Source: Basidiobolus meristosporus CBS 931.73 (lineage: Eukaryota > Basidiobolomycota > Basidiobolomycetes > Basidiobolales > Basidiobolaceae). Taken from it: a stretch of 24,762 nt of DNA. The translations under genes and the position numbers were made by a program. Shown here one piece after another: positions 1 through 9,270 of this stretch. The notes beneath the pieces are model-generated. The model was not told the DNA's origin, did no database searches, and was given only the letters and a program-made list of their open reading frames with translations. Location: positions 1-24,762 of the forward strand of contig MCFE01000941.1 in NCBI GenBank assembly GCA_002104905.1. The letters run 5' to 3'. The first letter of the stretch is position 1; every line of letters begins with the position of its first letter.

Positions 1-456
1 CATTATGCTGGATTCAAACAAGAAAACAGATTTTATGCTTGTATTGTTTTACTAAAAAAGTATCTCAAGAATAGCAGACACCATCAAAGGCGAAAGAACA
101 AGGGAGCAATGGCTAAAAACAAGCAGCTTTCTCCAGAGCCTGTTACAAGCAGGGCCAAAAGCTCCAAGCAAGCATCAAAGAGACATCAGGTAGGTGGAAG
201 AGTGCCAACAGGGGAAAAACAGGCAGACATAGATACACCTGCTCAACATTTATCAAGTAAACAGCGTAGTTCTACTCAAGAAGCACTCAGTCAATGTAGC
301 AGTGAAGGACCTAGCAATGATAAAAATAAGTGGCTACCTCAGGAGCTTTTCACAGCATGGACTGAGAGCTTGGAACAAGCAGGAAAGAAGCATCAGGTTT
401 CCTGCATAGTGCCAGCAAGAGACAAGCAGGCCAAAATAGACTCAACAGTGTTGTAG
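1..456 (+). pseudogene. Fragment of repeat-containing transposon accessory protein (family A), 5' end outside window
   Basis: One reading frame is open from base 1 through the ATG at 109 to a TAG at 454-456, so the ATG is probably internal. The region before it (HYAGFKQENRFYACIVLLKK, then KYLKNSR) matches the middle of the related gene on the minus strand around 7564-7640. The protein is lysine-, serine- and glutamine-rich. It contains two diverged copies of one unit: the first has TSRAKSSKQASKRHQV and GEKQAD, the second GKKHQV and PARDKQAKID. The same unit recurs at 1038-1310, 3630-3790 and 7240-7515. I do not recognise a known domain. Its association with Tnp2 transposase remnants suggests a transposon accessory protein, comparable in position to the DNA-binding TNPA of CACTA elements; that is inference. 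The frame stays the same after 456 but meets further stops. Confidence 0.5.
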
Positions 457-875
457 CAGTCCATTGCAAGACTTGCATGATATTTGAATGGTTGCAATAC
501 AGTCAACATCTGTTTGAGCAGGTCTAAGTGGCCACTACATGCAGATGTCTTATATGGCAAAAAGCTTGAATGCATTTGGACAGCCATGATGCAGATCTCT
601 CATGGCATTTTTGTATCAGTGATGTGGTGTGATGGAGTGGTGGCTTAGATGTGTACCTAAGAGAGGCTATACAGCTCCTGGAATGTGAGGTGTCTGATGT
701 GCGCAATAACCTCTGGACCTACACTGTTAGTGCTCTATCAACATGTCACTTTGGCAAAAGTTCCTACTTTTCTAGCTTCTTAGGTGCTCTAGTGTCTCCA
801 GAAGCCATTGTGCTTCCAGTGCACTACCATGACAAATTTCTTGATGCTCTTTCTGAGGTGACAAAATTTGGGTAA
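457..875 (+). pseudogene. Unassigned degraded coding stretch
   Basis: The frame of the upstream fragment carries on past TAG (454) and TGA (478) to about 645, with protein-like composition such as YGKKLECIWTAMMQ. A +2 frame then stays open from 633 to 875, ending in ALSEVTKFG. Together these look like one coding relic with two stops and a frameshift. I see no catalytic or zinc motif and no family I can name. It does not resemble the C-terminal part of the related gene at 3941-4498, so it may be unrelated DNA joined after residue KID of the upstream fragment. It ends just before a second copy of the accessory-gene fragment begins at about 961. Confidence 0.3.
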
Positions 876-960
876 GTCAATATAACAGCTGTATGGCCAA
901 TCTTGTCTATGGGAGGTTTGTAAGCCTACAACAGCTGCCTACAACCCCTATGAAAAATGA

Positions 961-1310
961 TCTGGACCAGCATTGGTATGCTAAGAAAGTATCTTAAGAA
1001 TAGCAGAAACTTTCAAAGGTAGAAGAACAAGTGTTCTATGGCTAAAAACCAGTGGCTTCCTCAAGAGCCCATTACAAGCAGGGCCAAAAGCTCCAGACAA
1101 GCATCAAAGAGACATCAGGTGGCTGGAAGAGTGCCAACTAGGGACAAGCAGGCATACAGGGATGCACCAGCACAATATATATCAAGGAAAGAATGTAGTA
1201 CCACTCAAAAAGCACCCAGTCAAAGTTGCAGTGAAGAACCTGGCAGTGATAAAAACCAGCTGCTTTTACAGGAGCCATCACAACTACAGTTGAGAGCTCA
1301 AAACAAGCGG
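961..1310 (+). pseudogene. Second fragment of the family A accessory gene, cut by the palindrome terminus
   Basis: Sequence from about 961 (ctggaccagcattggtatgc) again matches the middle of the accessory gene, with ATG at 1038 followed by MAKNQWLPQEP and SSRQASKRHQVAGRVPTRD. A TAG interrupts the lead-in shortly before the ATG; at that place the fragment at 1-456 reads arginine. The match follows the minus-strand copy through the words for LRAQNK and stops at about 1308. There the intact relative continues into KKCQVARR, but this copy enters the palindrome terminus TGTAGTGGGG at 1311. The reading frame runs on inside the repeat to 1397, but that tail is non-coding repeat DNA. This copy is therefore truncated at both ends. 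Confidence 0.5.
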
Positions 1311-2256
1311 TGTAGTGGGGTCACAGTGACACCCACTGACAGATGTGCTCATTCCTATATTTTCTACTCCTCTATTTCTCTACTACCCTTATTTTAGTTT
1401 TATCCCATTTGTCTTGCCTGATTAGTACTATCCCATAATCCAGTTGACTATCACAACTGCTTACCTTATTGCATCAGTTATCCCCTACTTTAAGTAAGAT
1501 TACTAGCAGTAAGGGCTTCTACTTTAGGCAACTACCTGTGCCAGTACCTGTGACACATGATCAACCTATGTCACCATCTGTGGTAATGGAAAGTATTCCA
1601 TTACTACAATATCTCTAAACCAATATTGCACTCATTTCTTTATTTTGCTTTTTGCTGTTGTAACACACAAGTGAAAGATCAAGAATTTCCAACTTTGAGG
1701 TACAAATGCTCCAGACCCTGACAAGCAGTCCACCCAAGAATGCTATGTCATACAGAACATGTAGTAGCCAGCACATGTTTCAAATTACAGCTTATTTGAA
1801 GCAGTACTTAAGGAGTTATGACCAAAAGAGCCCAATTATTATATATACTATGCCTTATTGCTAGGATTACTATGGTGACTTTGATTGCATGTAACTTTTG
1901 AACCAGCAGATCAAATCACGTGGAATTTTCACAGGTGCTGCGCCTATGTCTGATCTGCGCCACTGCAAAACTTTAGCTTTGTATCATGTGTATTGCTTGC
2001 GCAATCACCCCAAAAGCTTTGATCCTTCAAAATTTTCATATGTATGACTTCCCCAGCTGAAAAATAAAGAGAGAGCCTCTCTTTCCAGAATCTCCACACA
2101 ATGATTACAAGTTTAAAGGTTATAAGACTTCCCCTGCATCACTTGCACTGTTGAGTATTCTGACTTTGATCAGTACTACATCAGTAAAGAGACTGCAAAG
2201 CTCACAAGAATCCAATCTAAGTTCTACAAGAAACTACCACTTTTCTGTTGGAAAAG

Positions 2257-2510
2257 TCCCCTCTAAGAAACCCCTTTACTCTAAAGACACCCCTTTAGAC
2301 ACCCCTTTAGTCTAAAGACCCCTTTAGAGACCCCTTTAAGAAACCCCTTTACTCTAAAGAAGCCCCTTTAGGCACCCCTTTAGTGTAAAGTCCACTTTAG
2401 AGACCACTACAAGAAGCCCCTTTACTCTAAAGACACCCCTTCAGACACCCCTTTAGGTCTAAAGAACCCTTTAGAGACTTCTACAAAACACCTCTTTAGG
2501 TTAAAGGGGA
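2257..2510. repeat. CCCCTTTA-rich tandem array, left arm
   Basis: Degenerate short units of the form ACCCCTTTAG and CTCTAAAGAC alternate for about 250 bp. They generate many small inverted pairs such as CTTTAGTCTAAAG. The array is neither coding nor a simple single-period microsatellite. Its mirror lies at 9047-9270. Arrays of short subterminal repeats are transposase-binding regions in CACTA elements; a similar role here is inferred and unproven. It sits about 1 kb inside the terminus, further in than usual. Confidence 0.75.
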
Positions 2511-2838
2511 GTTCATAATTTCCCTATTAGGAAATATCTTCTCAGAAAGGAAAGTGACTTCCAAATAAGGAAAAGTTACTATAAAAGTAAATAAGCCCAT
2601 TAGTCAACAGAAGGTCAGAACACTGCTGTAGAAGTGATAAATACTGCCTACAGTATATTTTGAGCCTAAGATTGAGGAAATTAGTGAAAGTTTTATCTTC
2701 TATTGGTATATCAAACTCCCAATAAACTATTTCAGTATTAGCATACTGGAAGCTGTTGTATATTGTTGATTAGCCTCTACATTGTAGAACAAGCCCCAAA
2801 CTAATCATAATACAACACAACACGTCCCTACCATTTCC

Positions 2839-2854
2839 ATACCATATATGGTAT
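2839..2854. promoter_or_regulatory. 16-bp perfect palindrome ATACCATATATGGTAT, left arm
   Basis: A perfect dyad about 180 bp upstream of the TATA box, conserved exactly in the other arm at 8703-8718. A protein-binding site is plausible by position and symmetry only. Confidence 0.4.
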
Positions 2855-3035
2855 CCCTATGTTACACAGGTTTCAGGGTACTGTTTCCTGATTGGTTAGA
2901 TGTGCTGTGCCACTTAAAACCTTCTGGCACCTACTTAGAACATTTTTAGGTCATTTGGATGTCATTAAGAATTGTGTTGATATCCAAAACCTTCTAGAAC
3001 TCCATGATTAGTAATCACATAGCCAGTAAGAAAAG

Positions 3036-3043
3036 TATATAAG
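3036..3043 (+). promoter_or_regulatory. TATA box TATATAAG, left arm inward promoter
   Basis: A consensus TATA element sits in the context aaaagTATATAAGtgagg. It lies about 500 bp before the accessory-gene relic at 3535-4498 and points into it. It is preserved in the right arm at 8514-8521. The start point would be expected near 3065-3075. The first ATG downstream (about 3170) opens only a five-codon frame, so a spliced leader is likely. Confidence 0.5.
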
Positions 3044-3226
3044 TGAGGCTATCCCTAACAATCAATCATCATCCCTTTTATCAATATACCAACTTGTGGA
3101 TTTGTGTGATCACTGCTACCTGCTGCCACCTGAACTTCCAACTGCAGACCACAGGACACTCCCAGGAAACCATGCTGACAGCCAACTGACCTTGGAGGCA
3201 CTACTTGTGAGGAATACTCAGAGTAG

Positions 3227-3273
3227 GTATCTTTTATTACATTTGATTCTTTCCCAAGTTTGTTCTTGTACAG
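3227..3273 (+). other. Putative 47-nt leader intron, left arm
   Basis: The context is gtag|GTATCT...TTCTTGTACAG|gcaaag. There is a pyrimidine-rich stretch (ttctttccc) and the length suits short fungal introns. Donor, acceptor and length are all kept in the right arm. It lies between the TATA box and the accessory gene. There is no transcript evidence. Confidence 0.3.
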
Positions 3274-3534
3274 GCAAAGATACTTTCTGTCTTTGTAACT
3301 ATTGACCACAGCCGCATTCTCATCAAGTCCCTGCTGGTGGAGCTTACAGTTGTTTTGACTTTGGAAGCTTTAGTAAGTTGTCATCTCAAAGGATGCTGAA
3401 CCCAGCACATACTTTTGCTAAGATGCCAACTAAGTTGGGGATTGCAGCTCAATAGTTTCCCCTTGACAAGCGTGTGGCTTTATTCCCTGTCACATTAGAT
3501 TAGAAACAGAACCAAAGTATTTTCTAGCAAGCTT

Positions 3535-4498
3535 TTGCCAGCATTTATTGCACCCAGCAAACACCCCACACACAAATACTTGAGAAGTGTTGGAAGTATC
3601 TCTCCCTTGGACCTATACTCCACCACAGCAGAAAAGAAACATCAGGTTGCCAGAAGAGTGCCAGCAAGGGACAAGCAGGCCCAAACTGATGCATCAGAGC
3701 AGAATTATATCCAGGAGAAAACGTAGTTCCTCACAAGAAGCACTCAGACAAAGTAGCAGTGAAAGACCTGGCAGTGACAAAGGAAAAGGTAAAGAAAAAA
3801 AGGTCTACCCAAGTCTGAGACAGGGAGGCATGCAAAAAAAATTGCGGTTCTCACCAATTAGCACCCCAAGCCAGGAATAGATTGAATCCCATCATAGCCA
3901 AGAAGAATTACCAGCAAGAAAACAGCTGTTTTCACAAGGGTTGGAAGCGCAGCCAGTTGGGCTACACTCCAGCAAGGTAGATGAGTTTGCTGAAAAAGGC
4001 AATCTATCTATCATAGCCTCCACGTCCTCCATTGATGACAGACTGGAGATCCCACTGACAGACAAGGCTACAATGTCAAGAGCTCAAGAGACTATCAAAA
4101 TGCATTCATTGGAGTTTTGGAACATTAATAGGCACACCAAGAGGTTTCAGCACATTTCCAAGAGCAGTGCTCAAGAAAATGCACTGGAATGTTGCAGGGA
4201 TTTATTGCAAAGACTGGCAGATGAGGTGCTAGACCTTGCAGTGCCATCTGAAGGCAAGGGCATGTGGGAACCAGTTAATGAACAGTGGCATAAAGCCATT
4301 GGGTTCCTTCCAAAGTTGTGGAACCAGAGCATTACAGCAGAAATACACATTGAGTGGTGGATTTTGATAGAGTTACTTGTTGAGTGTGGGGTTAGGCATA
4401 AAGTTAGTATAGGGTATAGGGACTTGCATAGGTCAACACAATTAGCAAATGAGGTACAACTGAAGTTTCAACAAAAATATATCAATTCAAACAAATGA
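3535..4498 (+). pseudogene. Family A accessory gene relic, left arm (C-terminal part)
   Basis: The relic starts with the N-terminal words HPTHKYLRSVG and SPLDLYSTTA. It then jumps directly to EKKHQVARRVPARDKQAQTD, skipping about 690 bp present in the right-arm copy. After a frame change near 3690 one frame runs to the TGA at 4496, interrupted by a single TAG at 3878. The middle is low-complexity (SSSQEALRQSSSERPGSDKG). The C-terminal 185 codons look folded, with conserved words LQRLADEVLDLAV, WEPVNEQWHKA and KLWNQ that recur in the right arm. I do not recognise the family. The deletion, stop and frameshift make it non-functional as it stands. This copy is the best source for the C-terminus of the family. 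Confidence 0.55.
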
Positions 4499-4824
4499 AA
4501 AGAGAAATGGTAGAGTCAGGAAGTAAGGAGTGTGAAAAAGAGGCAATAGCCAATCAATTTGCACAAATGTAGGAGGCAATAGAGTGTCTGGGACCAGAAA
4601 GTGAGCAAATTGGCAGGGAACCAATCAAAGCCACTTATACATTGTTGTGATGAAAAATTTTGACCAAGTTTTTAGTGAAATCTGGGGTGCAATTATTTTT
4701 CAATGGTCTCTGGACAGTGTCCTGATGGGATCAGTACCTCTTAGTCACAGGACTTTAACTTTGTGACGGCCTTCTGAAGGGATTATCTCAATGATTTTTG
4801 ATAGGGATGTGTTAATAGTTGAAT
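4499..4824 (+). other. 3' tail of the left-arm gene and inner edge of the arm
   Basis: No gene here. The stretch is mirrored at about 6548-6890. It includes ctctggacagtgtcctgatgg, which resembles the ends of the ~345-bp tandem units downstream of the second Tnp2 copy (cagtctcctgatggg at about 14411). The similarity to the other arm stops at about 4815, where Tnp2 transposase sequence begins. Confidence 0.5.
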
Positions 4825-5492
4825 AGCATTCCCATCAGAGAATGCCACCATTGCAAGGCGTCCAACTTGTCAGTAATCCACCACTATTAGGGGAAAACAT
4901 TGTTCACACTCCAGATAATTTCTGGCAATACCCCATCTAAAGAAGCTCATGTAGTCCATCAAATATTGTGAAGCTATAAAGTACTGCACCCAGTATCAAT
5001 CAAGTAGAAACAAATCTGACATATTTGATGGCAAACATTACAAACAGCCAAGAAACCACAGCTACTTTATACTTTTACCTCAAGTACTTCTCATGGGCTC
5101 CAATCAATATTATGTGCATATGCAACAATACAAATGCAAATACTGGATAAACTGGATAAGTACTTATTCAAGTGGTCTTCTGAAGTCATTTCTGCCAACA
5201 GTACACTGGAAGTATTGGGATTTATATGTGGGCATGGTAGGAATGTTTATCCAGAAGTGGATCACCAATGGCAACTTGATGAATCTACAGCTTTTGTGCA
5301 AAGAGTTTGTGACAGAATTTGAGTGGCTATACTACAAAAATAAACCTGAATGTGTAGATCTCTGATACTACTTTATCCGTTTGCTACTTCATCCTGCTTA
5401 GTGTGTTGAGAATATTGGACCTTGCTTCACCTTTTGGGAGTTTCCTATGGGGTGATTGTATGGGGAGATAGGAAGAGAATTCATGTTGCAGG

Positions 5493-5777
5493 TGTTGTAA
5501 AAGTTTGTAATTCCACCTAAATATTCACCTAGCTTTGTCATTTAGATCAGTACCTTCAAATTCTAGAGAATACTGACTAAGTTCCTTGTTGGGATCTACT
5601 TGGAATATTTTCACCAAAATACCAGGTACCCAGAACATGAAAATTTTCAAAAGTTTGCCATGCCAAGACCATGTTAAAGTATAAATACTACTTTACATTC
5701 AATAAATCATTAAGTGAGAACCATATAATCTACTTGTCCTCCCAATCACTTCCAATATCTCCAAGACTCTTACAACA
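5493..5777 (+). repeat. Solo Ty1/copia LTR (285 bp) inserted in the Tnp2 fragment
   Basis: The ends are TGTTGTAA and TTACAACA, a perfect 8-bp inverted terminus. The flanks GCAGG (5488-5492) and GGAGG (5778-5782) fit a 5-bp target duplication with one change. The uninterrupted site ttgcaggtactacc is seen at about 13021 in the other Tnp2 copy. The body matches the LTR at 21895-22239, including a promoter-like TATAAATA at 5681-5688, but lacks about 60 bp. It was probably left by LTR-LTR recombination. Confidence 0.8.
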
Positions 5778-5959
5778 GGAGGTGCTACCATATCCAAATC
5801 TGATCCAGAATATTACCTTCAAGTTTGTCATGAATGTAATGAGTTGGCATAAGAAGGACAACCAGGAAGAATTGGAAAATACTGAGGACAGATGTGCACA
5901 TGGAGACACCTATGCCTATAGCATCAAGGAGCTAAGCAGCCCCAATCTGTGGGTAATCA

Positions 5960-6011
5960 GTTAAGTAATGAAAAGTTGTGTTAGGTGCAACATGTAACTA
6001 ATCTTTATCTG
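5960..6011 (+). other. Decayed Tnp2 intron (acceptor lost)
   Basis: This is the counterpart of the intron at 13205-13256, with the same GTTAAGTAATG donor and a CTAAT branch-like word. The 3' end is TTTATCTG, so AG has become TG. The length is the same, 52 nt. Confidence 0.55.
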
Positions 6012-6884
6012 GAAAACTCTACCAAGGTATGCTGGATTTCTCTTGGGCACAAGCCAATTTCTACACCATTCAATATGGAATTCACACAAACAAGAGCCAG
6101 AATGCACCTATCAGGGGGACTAGAATCCAGCAGGGGGAAAGAATATATTGGCTAAATACCAAAAATTTCTTTGCAGATATTCCAGATGTATTCATGGCAG
6201 AAGTGGTAGCAACCAAGCATATGTTTGCAAGATGTATATGTTACCAGCAATACAAGGTATATGACAACTTTGCAAGCACCACACTAAAAAGCCATAAAGT
6301 TGAGGAGATAGAAGTATGTCAATTGCAGCAGGTGTGTGTGTTTGTGAAGGTTAGTAAGCAGGGGGCCATAGTATTTTTTGACTCAAGCAAATGTGAAATA
6401 TCCAGGTTAGTAGTGGGTAAGCAAATGGAGAGGGGTGATGCTACAGTAGAATATATGAATTGCCCAAGAGGAGGTATAAAAAGGAAATACCATTTAGTAG
6501 ATTGGTAAAGTGGCATTATACAGAACTAGCCGCAGGCAGCCATACTGTTGTGTTAATCCCTATGAAAAATTATTGGGATGATCCTGTCAAAAGGCTGTCA
6601 CAAAGTTAATGTCACATGACTGAGAGGTACTAATCTTGTCAGGACACCGTCCAGAGACTTTTGAAAATAATTGCACCCCAAATTTCACAAGAAACTTCAT
6701 CAAAATTTTTCATCACAACAATATATAAGTGGCTTTTGATTGGTTCCCTGTCAATTTGCTCACTTTCTGATCCCAGACACTCTATTGCCACCTATGTTTG
6801 TGTGAATTTATTGGCTATTGCCTCTTTTTCACACTCCTTACTTCCTGACTCAACTGTTTCTCTTACTTTTCATTTGTACAATTT

Positions 6885-8010
6885 GATTTATTTCAGTTGA
6901 AACTTCAGTTGTACCTCAATTGCCAATTGTATTAACCTATACAAGTCTCTATACCCTACGCTAGCATTAAGCCCAACCCCACACTTAACAAGTAACTCCA
7001 TTAAAATTCACCACTCAATAAGTATTTCTGCTGTAACAGTCTGGTTCCACAACTTTGGCGCAAACCCATTGGCTTTATGCCACTGTTCATTCACTGGTTC
7101 CCACACGTCCTGGTCTTTAGCCAGCACTGCAAGGTCTAGCACCTCATCTGCCAGTCTTTGCAATAAATCCTTCCAATATTCCAGTGCGTTTTCTTGAGCA
7201 CTGCTCTTGAAGAAGCTCTTCTGGCAACCTGACATTTCTTTTCAACTTGTTTTGAGCTCTCAACCATAGTTGCAATGGGCTCCTGTAAAAGTGGCTGGTT
7301 TTTATCACTGCCAGGTACTTCACTGCTACTTTGACTGGGTGAGTCTTGAGTGGTACTTGCTTTTTCCTTGATAAATGTTGTGCTGGTGCATCCATGTCTG
7401 CCTGCTTGTCCTTAATTGGCACCCTTCCAGCTGCCTGACATCTCTTTAATGCTTGTCTGGAGCTTTTGGCCCTGCTTGTAACGGGCTCTTGAGGAAACCG
7501 CTGGTTTTTAGCCATGGCACCCTTGTTCTTTGGCCTTTGATAGTTTCTGCTATTCTTAAGATACTATCTTAGCATACCAATGCTGGCCCAAAATCCATTT
7601 GCCCATTTGAATCCAGGATAATGCTCATAGAACAAGTCAAGTGCATTCTGCTTGGCCTTGTGTTCCTGACGGTCCCATGATATGCCGGCCTTAAGGTGAT
7701 GGCATGCTACACTTCTGACAGCCTCTTGTATATTAGCCCACTCTTCATTGTTCCACTCAATGGCTTCACGGATCTTCAAAGTCTTTTGATTTTTAGGCTT
7801 TGGTATAAACACCACATTGTCTCCCTCCCATGCTGTGATAGGTCTTTCTGTGGGCTTTATCTTTGGGCACTGTTGTTGTGCTTCAAAGACTGTATGGTGT
7901 TCCTCTGCTGTTACATTGGGAAATGGCGCTGTGGTGGTGTATAGGTCCAAGGGAGAGATATGCCCAACACTTCTCAAGTGTTTTGTGTGTGGGGTGTTTG
8001 CTGGGTGCAA
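6885..8010 (-). pseudogene. Family A accessory gene relic, right arm (N-terminal and middle part)
   Basis: Read leftward from about 8010, the N-terminal 148 codons include the words AWEGDNVVFIPKPK, NNEEWANIQEAVRSVACHH and FYEHYPGFKWANGFW. A TAG at 7564 ends this frame where the copy at 1-456 has lysine (LLKKYL). The same gene resumes with MAKNQRFPQEP at 7515, shifts frame near SRKK, and loses about 500 bp near 7215. It continues through SSAQENALE and WEPVNEQWHKANGF to a TGA at about 7005, where the left arm has TGG. The tail is recognisable to about 6885. The N-terminal helical region before the repeats could be a DNA-binding domain, but I see no diagnostic motif. The upstream end is open to a TAG near 8060; an acceptor ttttgccag lies just before the first matching codons. 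Confidence 0.55.
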
Positions 8011-8283
8011 TAGCCTCTGGCAAAAGCTTGCTAGGAATACTTGGGTTCTGTCTCTAATCTAATGTGAAGGGGAATAAAGCCACAAGCTTGTCAAGGGAAA
8101 ACTATTGAGCTACAATCCCCAACTTAGTTGGCGTCTTAACAAAAGTATGTGCTGGGTTCAGCATCCTTTCAGATGACAACTTACTAAAGCTTCCAAAGTC
8201 AAAACAACTGTAAACTCCACCAGCAGGGACTTGATAAGAATGCGGCTGTGGTCAATAGTTACAAAGACAGAAAGTATCTTTGC

Positions 8284-8330
8284 CTGCACAAGAACAAACT
8301 TGGGAAAGAATCAAATGTAATAAAAGATAC
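8284..8330 (-). other. Putative 47-nt leader intron, right arm
   Basis: Mirror of the left-arm intron, with the same GTATCT donor and an acceptor reading TTGTGCAG instead of TTGTACAG. Conservation of both splice sites and of length in the two arms is the main support. Confidence 0.3.
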
Positions 8331-8513
8331 CTACTCTGAGTATTCCTCACAAGTAGTGCCTCCAAGGTCAGTTGGCTGTCAGCATGGTTTCCTGGGAGTG
8401 TCCTGTGGTCTGCAGTTGGAAGTTCAGGTGGCAGCAGGTAGCAGTGATCACACAAATTCACAAGTTGGTATATTGATAAAAGGGATGATGATTGATTGTT
8501 AGGGATAGCCTCA

Positions 8514-8521
8514 CTTATATA
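8514..8521 (-). promoter_or_regulatory. TATA box TATATAAG, right arm inward promoter
   Basis: Mirror of the left-arm element on the minus strand. It drives leftward toward the accessory-gene relic at 6885-8010, and the surrounding sequence is nearly identical to the left copy. Confidence 0.5.
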
Positions 8522-8702
8522 CTTTTCTTACTGGCTATGTGATTACTAATCATGGAGTTCCAGAAGGTTTTGGATATCAACACAATTCTTAATGACATCC
8601 GAATGACCTAAAAATGTTCTAAGTAGGTGCCAGAAGGTTTTAAGAGGCACAGCACATCTAACCAATCAGGAAACAGTACCCTGAAACCTGTGTAACATAG
8701 GG

Positions 8703-8718
8703 ATACCATATATGGTAT
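8703..8718. promoter_or_regulatory. 16-bp perfect palindrome ATACCATATATGGTAT, right arm
   Basis: Exact copy of the dyad at 2839-2854, in the mirrored position upstream of the right-arm TATA box. Confidence 0.4.
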
Positions 8719-9046
8719 GGAAATGGTAGGGACGTGTTGTGTTGTATTATGATTAGTTTGGGGCTTGTTCTACAATGTAGAGGCTAATCAACAATATACA
8801 ACAACTTCCAGTATGCTAATACTGAAATAGTTTATTGGGAGTTTGATATACCAATAAAAGATAAAACTTTCACTAATTTCCTCAATCTTAGGCTCAAAAT
8901 ATACTGTAGGCAGTATTTATCACTTCTACAGCAGTGTTCTGACCTTCTGTTGACTAATGGGCTTATTTACTTTTATAGTAACTTTTCCTTATTTGGAAGT
9001 CACTTTCCTTTCTGAGAAAATATTTCCTAATAGGGAAATTATGAAC

Positions 9047-9270
9047 TCCCCTTTAACCTAAAGAGGTGTGTTATAGAAGTCTCTAAAGGGTTCTTTAGAC
9101 CTAAAGGGGTGTCTGAAGGGGTGTCTTTAGAGTAAAGGGGCTTCTTGTAGTCGTCTCTAAAGTGGACTTTACACTAAAGGGGTGCCTAAAGGGGCTTCTT
9201 TAGAGTAAAGGGGTTTCTTAAAGGGGTCTCTAAAGGGGTCTTTAGACTAAAGGGGTTTCTTAGAGGGGAC
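9047..9270. repeat. CCCCTTTA-rich tandem array, right arm
   Basis: This is the reverse-complement counterpart of the left array, read here as repeated CTAAAGGGG(T) words. It is about 30 bp shorter, with differences in unit number, so the two arrays have changed independently since the arms were formed. Confidence 0.75.

Larger units (their letters stand above)
1311..4815 (+). repeat. Left arm of the giant inverted repeat
   Basis: This pairs with 6548-10215 read in reverse complement. Landmarks that match include the terminal 45 bases, the CCCCTTTA array, ATACCATATATGGTAT (2839), TATATAAG (3036), the putative intron (3227-3273), the accessory gene and the tail through about 4813 (tgatagggatgtgttaa). 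The outer part (1311-3035) contains no convincing gene. An 11-base palindrome GTCACAGTGAC lies at 1320-1330 inside the terminus. The left arm lacks roughly 690 bp of accessory gene present in the right arm; the junction is near 3632. Confidence 0.8.
4825..6546 (+). pseudogene. tnp2: Tnp2-type transposase fragment in the palindrome loop
   Basis: This aligns with the fuller Tnp2 pseudogene downstream: 4825-5066 corresponds to about 11660-11907, and 5067-6546 to about 12600-13795, so roughly 690 bp are missing at 5066. Conserved words are MQQYKCKYWINW, LPYPNLIQNITFKF, AHGDTYAYSIKELSSPN and VEYMNCPRGG. A solo LTR splits it at 5493-5777. A shared 52-nt intron at 5960-6011 has lost its acceptor (TATCTG instead of TATCAG). 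Where the downstream copy has a TAA (13012) this copy reads GREF, so the two decayed independently. It lies in the unpaired centre of the palindrome and lacks the N-terminal two thirds of the catalytic region, so it cannot be active. Alignment was by eye. Confidence 0.75.

Noticed and set aside
2257-2510. CRISPR-like or telomere-like array
   Set aside because: Units are short, degenerate and without unique spacers. The word CCCCTTTA is not a known telomere unit, and the array sits inside a transposon arm mirrored elsewhere.
3096-3305. 69-codon frame in the leader, mirrored at 8252-8461
   Set aside because: It runs through the putative intron and has no ATG start. It is kept in both arms only because the arms are duplicates.
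3055-3309. Near-identical 84-codon minus-strand frame here and at 8248-8502 (plus)
   Set aside because: The identity comes from the inverted repeat. The frame lies antisense to the leader region between the TATA box and the accessory gene, contains the putative intron and has no family motif.
7696-8062. Overlapping plus-strand frames with hydrophobic stretches
   Set aside because: They are antisense shadows of the accessory-gene relic read on the minus strand.
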